Part shown: one piece after another, positions 16,836 through 25,402 of the stretch
Layout of the letters: the number at the start of each line of letters is the position of its first letter
Numbering within the stretch: position 1 is the stretch's first letter
Assembly (NCBI RefSeq): GCF_031082345.1
Contig: NZ_JAVHLH010000006.1
Location: 1 to 27,550, forward strand
Direction: 5' to 3'
Length of the DNA: 27,550 bases
DNA from: Brevundimonas sp.
GTDB lineage: Bacteria; Pseudomonadota; Alphaproteobacteria; Caulobacterales; Caulobacteraceae
The notes under the pieces: generated by a model
Told to the model about the DNA's origin: nothing
The model's database searches: none
Seen by the model: only the letters and a program-made list of their open reading frames with translations
Made by a program: the position numbers and the translations under genes

Positions 16836-17594
16836 ATGACCATCAGACCTGTCGCCATCGCCGCCATCGCCCTGCTGCTCGCGGCCTTCGGGCAAGCCAC
16901 GCCGGGCACCCCGATTTCAGATACACCCATCGGCCTCGAGGGCGAGCCCCAGTGGCTCGCCGCCCCCGTCCGGACCGACGCCCGCGGAGAAGCCGTCTTC
17001 TCCGTCGGACCCGGCCGCTATGCGGTGTTCCTGACCAACCCATCGGTCACAGCCGTCGTGACCGTCACGCCCGTCAACGACGCGCCGTCGATGACCTCCG
17101 CGCCGATCAGACCCGGTCGAGGTCGGGTCTATGCGGTCGACGCTACGGGACGCCGGCTGGTGACCAGCGTCCCGCGCGGCGGCGGCCGCGTTCGTGTCTC
17201 CCTGAGCGTCTGGGATGATACCGATATCGTGCACCGCCAGGTCGATGATGGTCGGATCGACCGCCCCCTGAACGGGGCCGGCTCCGGCGGACTGATCGCC
17301 GCCGGGGCCTCGGCCCCCGTCAATGGCATTGGTGGAACCGGCGGCGGCCGGCTGTCGAACAGGGGGCGCCCGGAAAACGGAGAAACGCGGGCGACCGCCA
17401 ACCCATCCGGCGGACCCATCGACATTGAGTCGTGGTCATGGGGGCGGATCGATCGGGTGAATACGGTGCAGGTGTGCGCAGCGCGAGGCGGGGACGTCGT
17501 CATGCATGAGGGCGTCCAGCAGTGCCGCCTGCCGGCGACGGCCCGCCGCGAGGAGACCAATTCGGCAATGGGGACAGTATCGACCACGCGTTAG
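16836..17594 (+). CDS. Secreted Cna-B-like protein with a C-terminal C-x15-C module, operon gene 3
   Basis: A 252-residue protein with a signal peptide (residues 1-21), a Cna-B-like segment (VRTDARGEAVFSVGPGRYAV), a Gly/Arg-rich linker and a C-terminal module with Cys214 and Cys230: C-x15-C ending GVQQCRLPAT. The same module occurs in the next two genes. The start at 16836 is preferred over 16830 because GAGAG at 16825-16829 then has six bases of spacing. It lies 18 bp after the CsgG-like gene. The 3' end is nearly identical in DNA to that of the next gene. The two Cys probably form a disulfide in the periplasm or outside the cell (inference). No family recognised. Confidence 0.75.
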   Translation: MTIRPVAIAAIALLLAAFGQATPGTPISDTPIGLEGEPQWLAAPVRTDARGEAVFSVGPGRYAVFLTNPSVTAVVTVTPVNDAPSMTSAPIRPGRGRVYAVDATGRRLVTSVPRGGGRVRVSLSVWDDTDIVHRQVDDGRIDRPLNGAGSGGLIAAGASAPVNGIGGTGGGRLSNRGRPENGETRATANPSGGPIDIESWSWGRIDRVNTVQVCAARGGDVVMHEGVQQCRLPATARREETNSAMGTVSTTR

Positions 17595-17734
17595 ACCTGA
17601 CCGGGCCCCGCCAACGGTTCGCCCGTCCCAAAGGCTGCAACAAGGAAATGGACACCATGCGGAAAGCAGCGATCATCCTGGCCGGCGCGGCCATGTTCGA
17701 CCTCGGCATCGTCGTCGTATCGGTCCAGGCGCAG
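17450..17734 (+). repeat. Tandem duplication, unit 1
   Basis: This segment covers the 3' end of operon gene 3, the spacer and the 5' end of gene 4. It is closely matched by 17941-18222 at an offset of 491 bp falling to 488 bp. The best-conserved parts are the QQC module through the stop codon and the first codons of the next gene. Confidence 0.85.
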
Positions 17735-18085
17735 CAGGTAACTCAGCAACCGCTGATCCGACCTGGGACGAACGTTCCGGCTTCTGAGGGACAGGATGCC
17801 CGCGGGACCACCAGAACGGGTGACGAGCGCGCCGGTGCCCTCGGGACCGTCACTTTGAGTGGGAGTACAGACAACGGCGTGCGTGAAAGCAGTCGTGATC
17901 GTCATATCGACAAATCAAACCCGGTAGCCTTCATCAAGATCGATCTGGTGAATACAGTCCAGTCGTGCATCGGCCGCCGGGGCGCGGTGGTCACTGTCGA
18001 CGGCGTCCAGCAGTGCCGCCTGCCGGCGACGCCCCGCCGCGAGGAGGCCAATTCGGCAATGGGGGCAGTATCGACCACGCGTTAG
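17657..18085 (+). CDS. Small secreted protein with one C-x15-C module, operon gene 4
   Basis: A 142-residue protein. The hydrophobic N-terminus (MRKAAIILAGAAMFDLGIVV, ending VQAQ) looks like a signal peptide, though an Asp lies inside it. The middle is polar and low in complexity (Arg, Asp, Ser, Thr, Gly). The module has Cys104 and Cys120 and ends GVQQCRLPATPRREE. The start is set by AAGGAA at 17642-17647, nine bases upstream. Codon use in the middle (AGT, CGT, AAA, TCA) is less GC-biased than in neighbouring housekeeping genes. It shares its C-terminus with gene 3 and its N-terminus with gene 5, as a tandem duplication would produce. Function unknown. Confidence 0.72.
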   Translation: MRKAAIILAGAAMFDLGIVVVSVQAQQVTQQPLIRPGTNVPASEGQDARGTTRTGDERAGALGTVTLSGSTDNGVRESSRDRHIDKSNPVAFIKIDLVNTVQSCIGRRGAVVTVDGVQQCRLPATPRREEANSAMGAVSTTR

Positions 18086-18222
18086 ACCGACGGGGCCCGC
18101 CGACGGGCCACCCGTCCCAAGGACTGCGACAAGGAACAGACACCATGCGGAAGACAGCCCTCATCCTGGCCGGCGCGGTCGCCTTCGACCTCGGCGTCGT
18201 CGTCGTATCGGCCCAGGCGCAG
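17941..18222 (+). repeat. Tandem duplication, unit 2
   Basis: Second copy of the unit at 17450-17734: 3' end of operon gene 4, spacer and 5' end of gene 5. Stop-codon contexts (GTATCGACCACGCGTTAGAC) are identical in the two copies. Confidence 0.85.
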
Positions 18223-18690
18223 GAAAGCGTGCGTCCGTCGCCAGGAGCCGTCGTCGCGGCGCCCGGAACGATCCCGAACCGGGATCACATCGACCAGGAC
18301 GCCCAGATCACGGCCTGCGCCGACGGCAAACACATGCCTGACACCCGGCTCAGCGCCTGTCGGACCAACCCTTCGGATCCGTCGGGCCCCGCCAGTCAGA
18401 CGAGAGCCGGCGACATGTTCCTCAAGATCGACGCCGGATTCACCGCCCGGGCCTGCGCATCCCGGCGCGGCGCGGTCGTCAGGCATGAGGGCGTTCAGCA
18501 GTGCCGCCTGCCGGCGACGGGAGACCTCGACATCCACAAACAGGGTGTGGCGTTGAGCTTTACGAAGATCGACATCCACTACACGGCTCGCGCCTGCATC
18601 GCCCAGCGGGGCGAGATCGTCACGCGGGACGGTGTCCAGCAGTGCGCCCTGCCGGCCGAACCGGGGAACACCAGACCCAGCCGGCGATAA
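18145..18690 (+). CDS. Small secreted protein with two C-x15-C modules, operon gene 5
   Basis: A 181-residue paralogue of gene 4 with the same signal-like N-terminus (MRKTALILAGAVAFDLGVVV, ending AQAQ). It has two modules: Cys104/Cys120 (ending GVQQCRLPATG) and Cys151/Cys167 (ending GVQQCALPAEP), each preceded by KID and T-A-R-A-C, with a 47-residue period. Two further Cys occur earlier (ITACADGKH and LSACRTN). The first module sits at exactly the same residue numbers as in gene 4. The ribosome site AAGGAA (18131-18136) is eight bases before ATG. The stop overlaps the ATG of the YkgJ-type gene in TAATG. Export is inferred from the N-terminus. Confidence 0.72.
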   Translation: MRKTALILAGAVAFDLGVVVVSAQAQESVRPSPGAVVAAPGTIPNRDHIDQDAQITACADGKHMPDTRLSACRTNPSDPSGPASQTRAGDMFLKIDAGFTARACASRRGAVVRHEGVQQCRLPATGDLDIHKQGVALSFTKIDIHYTARACIAQRGEIVTRDGVQQCALPAEPGNTRPSRR

Positions 18691-19499
18691 TGGCTGACGA
18701 TACGAGTTCCGCGCGCGCGGGCGTACGACGCGGGGCGCCGCCGCAACCGGTCGGTCCGGACGAGGACGCGGTCGTGCGCCTGTCGGCGGCCCCGTCCGAC
18801 GGGGAGGCGACCGCGACCGGTCGGGTGGTGCTGGAGGTAGGGAGAGAGCGGATTCCGGTCGAGATGACCGTGCCCGCCGGCCTCGTCGCGGTCGAGGACG
18901 TGCTGCCCATCATTCACGGCCTCAGCAGCCTGTTCGCGACGCGGGCGACGGCGCGGGCCGAGGCGGACGGGCTCGAAATTTCCTGCCGCGCCGGCTGCGG
19001 CGCCTGCTGCCGCCAACTGGTGCCGGTCGCCCCCGCCGAGGCCCGCGCCCTGGCCCGGCTGGTCGAGGCCATGCCCGAGCCGCGGCGCGGACGGGTGCGC
19101 CGCCGGTTCGAAGCGGCTCTCGACACCCTGGAGCCGCTGGGCCTGATGGAGCGGCTGGACCGGAACCGCGATGACCGCCAGCTGATCGCACGGGAGTATT
19201 TCGCCGCCGGCGTCGCCTGCCCCTTCCTTGAGGACGAGTCGTGTTCGATCCACGCCGACCGGCCGCTGTCGTGTCGCGAATATCTGGTCACATCGCCGCC
19301 GGCCCTGTGCGCCGCCCTGACTCCGGGCATCGAGAAGGTGGTCCTTGAGGCCCGGCCCTCGCTGGCGCTTCTGAACGCCGATCTCCGGGACGGGTGGCTG
19401 CCGCTCGTGCTGTCGCTGGTCCAGGACGCCCAGTCTCCGCCTTCGCCCCGTGACCGCCCTGCAGCCGAGATTCTGAAACAGGTGATCAGCGGCCTGTGA
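18690..19499 (+). CDS. YkgJ-type cysteine-cluster (CxxxCxxCC) protein, operon gene 6
   Basis: A 269-residue cytoplasmic protein of the YkgJ/UPF0153 zinc- or iron-chelating family. The cluster is CRAGCGACC (Cys99, 103, 106, 107), completed by Cys177 in CPFLEDESC, Cys185 and Cys195 in RPLSCREY. The family is suspected to bind a metal or Fe-S centre; some members are linked to protein modification, but the role here is unknown. The N-terminal 90 residues are an unusual extension with low-complexity start. It has no signal peptide. Its ATG overlaps the stop of the secreted-protein gene (TAATG), so it is translated from the same mRNA. It is the last gene of the operon; no clear terminator follows. 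Confidence 0.88.
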   Translation: MADDTSSARAGVRRGAPPQPVGPDEDAVVRLSAAPSDGEATATGRVVLEVGRERIPVEMTVPAGLVAVEDVLPIIHGLSSLFATRATARAEADGLEISCRAGCGACCRQLVPVAPAEARALARLVEAMPEPRRGRVRRRFEAALDTLEPLGLMERLDRNRDDRQLIAREYFAAGVACPFLEDESCSIHADRPLSCREYLVTSPPALCAALTPGIEKVVLEARPSLALLNADLRDGWLPLVLSLVQDAQSPPSPRDRPAAEILKQVISGL

Positions 19500-19676
19500 G
19501 ACCGGGCTGGAAGTCGATCAGGGACGAATGCCAACGGTAAAACGTTTCGCTTGGACGTCGCCCAACCTCCGACCTGCAAAACGGACCTCTTCAAGTTGGT
19601 AGGCGTGACAGGATGCATTGGCGGCGCGTCGGCCGCGAGGACTTGATCCTCAAGCGTCGCCATGCGTTCAGGGGCC
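19500..19676. other. Intergenic stretch between the operon and the GNAT-nitrilase gene
   Basis: About 177 bp with lower GC than the neighbouring genes. AAACGTTT is a short palindrome. I see no clear terminator, promoter or small gene here. Confidence 0.5.
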
Positions 19677-21224
<1,548 letters not shown>

Positions 21225-21256
21225 GGGCTTTTGGGCCCTTGCTCGGGCGATGACTG

Positions 21257-21452
21257 GTTCATCACAACGAACACGACGAGGTCACGACGGACACAACGGA
21301 TCCTGCGCGGATGACGGACCCGGGCCCGCGTTCGAAGTGACTGAAATGCGGCGTACGCCGCGATCGCAAGGCACCGGAAAAGACACTGGCGCGGACGCGG
21401 CTCCGGTCCCGTCGTGTCCGTTGTGCCTTCCGTTGTGACCGCTGTGATGAAC
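21257..21452. repeat. Long imperfect inverted repeat with a central palindrome
   Basis: The arm at 21257-21303 (opening GTTCATCACA) is matched in inverse by 21405-21452 at roughly 38 of 48 positions with one gap. Each arm is itself made of about four degenerate copies of CAC(A/G)ACGG. The 101 bases between include the perfect palindrome GCGGCGTACGCCGC at 21348-21361. It fills the gap between convergent genes. It may be a dispersed intergenic repeat or a two-way transcription stop. Confidence 0.8.
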
Positions 21453-21460
21453 TTTCAGCC

Positions 21461-21907
21461 TCAGCCCGGGCGGCGCCAGACGACGATGCCGAGCTTCGAT
21501 ATCTGGACGGGCTCGCCATGCTGGTTGCGGGTCTCGTTGCGGGTGCGGACCATGCCGCGGTCGGGGCGCGACCTCGACGGGGTGATCTCCAGCACCTCGA
21601 TGTGAACCGTCAGCGTGTCGCCGGGGCGGGTCGGGCGCGGCCAGGTGGTTTCGCCACCGACGCCGATCAGGCCGCCGGCGATCGGCAGGCCGTCGACCAG
21701 CAGCCGCATGCTCAGCGCCGCCGTGTGCCAGCCGCTGGCCGCCAGCCCGCCGAACAGGCTGTCGCGGGCGGCGTCCTCGTCGAGGTGGAAGGGCTGGGGA
21801 TCATAGTCGCGGGCGAATGCCTTGATGGCCTCGGTCGTGACGGTGACCGGGCCGGTGACGAAGGTCTGTCCGACGTGGAGGTCTTCGAGGTAGAGCGTCC
21901 CGGCCAC
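21461..21907 (-). CDS. MaoC-like (R)-enoyl-CoA hydratase/dehydratase
   Basis: A 148-residue single hot-dog protein. The MaoC hydratase motif is visible as DYDPQPFHLDEDAA (Asp and His as the likely catalytic pair), followed by FGGLAASGWHTAALSMRLL and a C-terminal strand. Proteins of this type hydrate 2-enoyl-CoA or act in fatty-acid or polyhydroxyalkanoate metabolism; the exact substrate is open. The start is GTG at 21907, chosen because GGAG lies about seven bases upstream on the minus strand and the frame upstream lacks homology. It begins two bases after the stop of the M28 peptidase gene, so both are on one mRNA, although no functional link is obvious. The inverted repeat lies just beyond its stop. 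Confidence 0.9.
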   Translation of the reverse strand: MAGTLYLEDLHVGQTFVTGPVTVTTEAIKAFARDYDPQPFHLDEDAARDSLFGGLAASGWHTAALSMRLLVDGLPIAGGLIGVGGETTWPRPTRPGDTLTVHIEVLEITPSRSRPDRGMVRTRNETRNQHGEPVQISKLGIVVWRRPG

Positions 21908-21909
21908 GC

Positions 21910-23802
21910 TCAGGCTCCGTCCACGGCGGGCGGCGGGACCGGCATCGGTTCCGCCAGCCGCGCCCAGCCGGACAGGGCCGCGCCCAGCACCAGCACCGCC
22001 AGCGCCGCCATCAGCCACGGCCTCGCCGCGCCCTGTTCCGGCGACAGCGGCCGGACCAGCATCAGCGCCAGCAGGCCCAGCAGCACCAACACGCCCGGCA
22101 GGTCGAGGCCGACGCCGAGGAAGACCGGATGCGACAGGCCGATCAGCCAGCCGACGCCGAGCGTCGCCGCGACGGCGATGGGGGCCAGCGACCGTGCGCG
22201 GGTCAGGCCGGGGTCGAGCACGCTCGCCAGCGCCGCCGCGACGGCCGCGAGCAGGCCCGGCCAGATGAACAGGAAGGCGGCTTCCGGCGCCACGGTCTGG
22301 GCGGCGGCTCCGATGAGCAGCGTCAGGGCGATCAGGCCGGTCCAGCCGCCCCAGGTCGTGCGCGCCGCCAGTCCCGGCGCCAGCGACAGGCCGATGGCGA
22401 CGATCGAGGCGCCGATGACGACCGGATTGCCGAACCCGCCCAGGGCGAGGGCCGCGACGGCGGCCGCCGCGAGGGCGACGGCGGTCAGGCGGCGGTCGGC
22501 GCGCTTGCGCCCGCCCAGCACGGCCATGACGAGCGCCAGAACGGTCAGGGCCGCGCCGGCCTCCATCCACGGCAGGCGGGCCAGCAGGGTGTAGTAGGCC
22601 TCGGCGCTGTCGGCCCGGCCCGACATCGGACCCGCCAGCGTCCGCACCGCCTGGGTCAGGACGAGGCCGGCGGCGACGAACCAGAGGCCGTCCAGCGCGC
22701 CCCGGCCGACGTCGGCCATGGTCAGGCCCGCCCGCTTCCGCGCGCGCCACGCCGCCGCGCCCAGCAGGCCGAGCGCGAGGGCCAGAAGGCCCCAGCCCGC
22801 CGCCGGCGGGTGGCTGACGACCACACGCCCGAACAGGTCGGCGTAGACCGTCGTGGCCCCGCTCGCCGGCAGGGCGTCGGCGCGCAACAGGGCGTCGGCG
22901 TTCTCGAGCGTCTGCGAGCCGATGTGCTGGACCGAGCCGCGGTCCAGCACATCCGCCCCGGAATGGGCGTGGTACTGTTCCGGCCGTCCGATGAAGGCCA
23001 GGTTCAGGCCCTGGACGCCGCGGTCCTTGGGGATGGTGAAGTCGGTGCCGTTGGGCATCCGCTCATAGACGAAGCCGGCCAGCGAGTTGGCGGTGACGCC
23101 GCCGTCGGCGCGCACCCCGGCGCGGCTGAACAGGGCGATGGTGTCGGCGGCGCCGCGCCCGGTCTCGAACATCATGGCCCGGCCGCCGCCGCCGCGCGCC
23201 TCCAGATTGATGACGGCGCCGATGCGGTCGCGCAGGGGGTGGCCGCCCCAGAAGATGCGGGCGCCGTCGAGGCCGATCTCCTCGGCGTCGGTGAACAGCA
23301 CCACCAGGGTCCGCTCCGCCGGCCCCCGCGCGCGCAGGGCCCGCACCGTCTCCAGAATGGCGGCCACCCCGGTCGAATCGTCGGCCGCCCCGGCCGACAT
23401 CGGCACGGTGTCGTAATGGGCCATCAGGGCCACGGCGGGCAGGGCCGGGTTCCGCCCCGGCAGCACGCCGATCAGGTTGGTGGCGGTGAAGTTCGCCGCC
23501 TCGGGGTCGCCGCCCATCCGCCGCAGATAGCGCGCCGAGCCGCGCGAGATCGGCCCGGTCTGGATCGAGGTCTGAAGCCCCAGAGCGGTCATCCGCTGTT
23601 GCAGGAACATCCGCACCCGGGCGTGATCCGCCGAGCCGACCGGATGCGGCCGTTGCGCCAGCTCGCGCACGTCGGCCATGGCTCGGTCCGTGGAGAAGGC
23701 CGTGGCGGGTGCCTCAAGTCCGGCCGGGGTTGGGACCTGCAGGGACAGGACCCCGATCAGCAACGCGAGCGCCAGCGATCCGACCAGCCAGAACAGCCGC
23801 AT
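21910..23802 (-). CDS. Membrane-bound M28 family zinc metallopeptidase
   Basis: A 630-residue protein with an N-terminal membrane helix (residues 3-22), a periplasmic M28 peptidase domain (about 35-310) and some nine or ten C-terminal helices (about 325-620). The di-zinc site is visible: His129 in AHYDT, Asp141 or 142 in ADDSTG, Glu174 (general base) and Glu175 in DAEEIG, Glu201 in NLEARG and His278 in YHAHSG. The layout resembles membrane M28 peptidases such as the vacuolar and ER members of eukaryotes. It probably cleaves amino-terminal residues of peptides; substrate unknown. GGGGAGG lies eight bases before the ATG at 23802. MaoC is coupled downstream. Confidence 0.92.
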   Translation of the reverse strand: MRLFWLVGSLALALLIGVLSLQVPTPAGLEAPATAFSTDRAMADVRELAQRPHPVGSADHARVRMFLQQRMTALGLQTSIQTGPISRGSARYLRRMGGDPEAANFTATNLIGVLPGRNPALPAVALMAHYDTVPMSAGAADDSTGVAAILETVRALRARGPAERTLVVLFTDAEEIGLDGARIFWGGHPLRDRIGAVINLEARGGGGRAMMFETGRGAADTIALFSRAGVRADGGVTANSLAGFVYERMPNGTDFTIPKDRGVQGLNLAFIGRPEQYHAHSGADVLDRGSVQHIGSQTLENADALLRADALPASGATTVYADLFGRVVVSHPPAAGWGLLALALGLLGAAAWRARKRAGLTMADVGRGALDGLWFVAAGLVLTQAVRTLAGPMSGRADSAEAYYTLLARLPWMEAGAALTVLALVMAVLGGRKRADRRLTAVALAAAAVAALALGGFGNPVVIGASIVAIGLSLAPGLAARTTWGGWTGLIALTLLIGAAAQTVAPEAAFLFIWPGLLAAVAAALASVLDPGLTRARSLAPIAVAATLGVGWLIGLSHPVFLGVGLDLPGVLVLLGLLALMLVRPLSPEQGAARPWLMAALAVLVLGAALSGWARLAEPMPVPPPAVDGA

Positions 23803-23945
23803 GAGACATCCTCCCCGATGACGGGCGGAGCCTAGCGGCGGCGGGCCGACGCGTCACCTCCGCCGTCGCCGGGCAACCATTTCGGTCAAGGATTCCTTAG
23901 AGCCTGCAACCTAAGCCCGAGGCCGGCGGGGGAAGGCGGCCAGGA

Positions 23946-24077
23946 ATGTTCAAATCCCTGAAGGCGATGATCCGGCGCATGCGATGCCGCCGCCACCGGT
24001 GGCGACCCGACCGGAGTCGGCCGGGCGGCGAATGGTGCGACCTGTGCGGCGCGCGCCGGAAGGCTGCCGCGAGCTGA
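23946..24077 (+). CDS. 43-aa basic protein with a possible C2HC zinc finger
   Basis: A short frame beginning MFKSLKAMIRRMRCRRHRW. Cys14-x2-His17 and Cys31-x2-Cys34 (in GEWCDLCGARR) could bind one zinc ion, and the many Arg residues suggest nucleic-acid contact. A CCAGGA stretch is just before ATG, giving a weak ribosome site. It stops 24 bp before the end of the convergent cheR gene. The Cys/His pattern is what supports this as a gene; no homologue is recognised with certainty. Confidence 0.5.
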   Translation: MFKSLKAMIRRMRCRRHRWRPDRSRPGGEWCDLCGARRKAAAS

Positions 24078-24101
24078 AGAGGGTTGGTCCGGCGTCCGGT
24101 C

Positions 24102-24917
24102 CTACGCCGCTCGGCGCAGCGCCGACGGCGTCTTGACGAACAGGCCGGGGCGGCCGGCGACCGGGCGGAAGGCGAGGCTGTCGCCGTCCAGGGCCTCGTC
24201 GAGCCCGAGGAACAGGCAGCCGTCGTCGACCAGCCGGCGCTCCAGGTTGTCGAGCGCCTGACCGCGCCGCGCCGGCTCCATGTCGGCCAGCACATGGCGG
24301 CAGAAGATGACGTCGAAGCGGTGATCGTCGGCCGGCGGGTCCAGCAGGTTGGCGCGGGCGAAATGGACCACGGCGCGCAACTGGGGCTTGGCGATCCAGC
24401 TGTCCTCGTGCTGGTCGAACCAGTCCAACATGGTCCCGGCCTTGAGGCCGCGCTGGATCTCGAAGCCGGTGTAGGCGCCGGAGCGGGCCTTCTCGAGCGC
24501 CCGCTGCGACAGGTCGGTGCCGATGATCTCGACCGGGAAGCCGGCGTCTAGGGCGCCGATGGCCAGAGACCAGGCCTCCTGACCGGTCGAACAGCCCGCC
24601 GACCAGACCTTGACCGGGATCCCGCCGCGCGCCGCCGACAGGGCCGGCAGCAACTCGCCGGCGAAGGTGTCGAAGGTCGGGCGGTCGCGTCTGAACCAGG
24701 TCTCGGGGTTGAGCAGGGCCTCGATCACGGCCCAGGCCAGGGCCGCCACCGGCTTGGCCCACAGCGAGGCCAGCAGGTCGTCGACGGTCTCATAGCCCTC
24801 GCGGCGGGCCAGCGGCCCCAGCCGGTGCTCGGCCAGCTTCATGCGGTCGCGCGTCAGCCGGAACCCGGCGCGCGACGCCATCAGCGACTGCAGGCGATCG
24901 AAGGCTTCCGGCGACAT
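24102..24917 (-). CDS. cheR: CheR-type protein-glutamate methyltransferase
   Basis: A 271-residue SAM-dependent enzyme that methylates glutamates on chemoreceptors. The all-helical N-terminal domain (about 1-75) leads to LNPETWFRRD, the family N-x-T-x-F-R motif, then SAM motif I VWSAGCSTGQEAWSLA (104-119), GTDLSQRAL (133-141) and FDVIFCRHVLADM. No TPR or receptor-binding extension is present. The ATG at 24917 is four bases after the TGA of the cheY-like gene, so the pair is an operon. There is no receptor, cheA or cheW nearby, so it is an isolated chemotaxis pair as in the third set of Caulobacter (from memory). It could also methylate a non-receptor target. Confidence 0.93.
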   Translation of the reverse strand: MSPEAFDRLQSLMASRAGFRLTRDRMKLAEHRLGPLARREGYETVDDLLASLWAKPVAALAWAVIEALLNPETWFRRDRPTFDTFAGELLPALSAARGGIPVKVWSAGCSTGQEAWSLAIGALDAGFPVEIIGTDLSQRALEKARSGAYTGFEIQRGLKAGTMLDWFDQHEDSWIAKPQLRAVVHFARANLLDPPADDHRFDVIFCRHVLADMEPARRGQALDNLERRLVDDGCLFLGLDEALDGDSLAFRPVAGRPGLFVKTPSALRRAA

Positions 24918-24921
24918 GGGT

Positions 24922-25293
24922 TCAGACGGCCCCCACCTCGGCGAATTTCGACGTCAGGATCTCGCCGTCGAACGGCTTCATCACATAGTCGTCGGCGCCG
25001 GCGGACAGGGCCTCGGCGATGCGTTCGGCGCGCGTCTCGATGGTGCAGAACAGGACCTTGGGGCCGGCTCCGCCCGGCAGGGTCCGCAGCCGCCGCAGGA
25101 AGGTCAGCCCGTCCATGACCGGCATCGACCAGTCCAGCAGGATGACCTCGGGCATGACCCCGGCGCAGAAGGTCAGGGCCTCGGAGCCGTCCGCGGCCTC
25201 ATCGACCTCGAAGCCGAGGCCTTCGATGATGCGTCGCGCGACCTTGCGGATGATCCGGCTGTCGTCGACGATCAGGCAGGTTCTGGGGGTCAA
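24922..25293 (-). CDS. Single-domain CheY-like response regulator
   Basis: A 123-residue receiver with the acidic pair Asp10-Asp11, phospho-accepting Asp54 in ILLDWSMPVMDG, Thr84 and Lys106 in MKPFDG. It has no output domain. The only usable initiator is TTG at 25293: an in-frame TGA lies nine codons further upstream with no ATG or GTG between. The Shine-Dalgarno is weak. It is first in the cheY-cheR pair, and its gene lies just after chpT on the same strand, with CtrA-like boxes in between. It may be a phosphate acceptor in chemotaxis or a partner in cell-cycle signalling. The likely Caulobacter counterpart is cheYIII, but this is from memory. Confidence 0.9.
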   Translation of the reverse strand: MTPRTCLIVDDSRIIRKVARRIIEGLGFEVDEAADGSEALTFCAGVMPEVILLDWSMPVMDGLTFLRRLRTLPGGAGPKVLFCTIETRAERIAEALSAGADDYVMKPFDGEILTSKFAEVGAV

Positions 25294-25363
25294 GGCCTTG
25301 GGTTCCGGAACTGACGCTCACAACGCCTGCGTGTGCGTTATCCTTATCATCGCAGCGCGCCGG

Positions 25364-25402
25364 TTAATGAGTCCTTGGGAAACCCGCTTAAGGGTCAGTT
25401 AG
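25364..25402 (-). promoter_or_regulatory. Two candidate CtrA boxes upstream of the cheY-cheR pair
   Basis: TTAA-N7-TTAG at 25388-25402 matches the CtrA site TTAA-N7-TTAA at seven of eight fixed bases, and TTAA-N7-TTGG at 25364-25378 matches at six. They are 24 bp apart and lie about 70-110 bases before the cheY-like gene; the first covers the chpT stop codon. This would place cheY-cheR under the regulator that CckA and ChpT phosphorylate. Confidence 0.55.

Noticed and set aside
17522..17656. Upstream extension of operon gene 4 into the end of gene 3
   Set aside because: AAGGAA and the signal-like N-terminus fix the start at 17657; the extension overlaps gene 3 out of frame.
17450..18690. CRISPR-like array
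   Set aside because: Repeats are coding, long and only partly conserved, with no short regular spacers.
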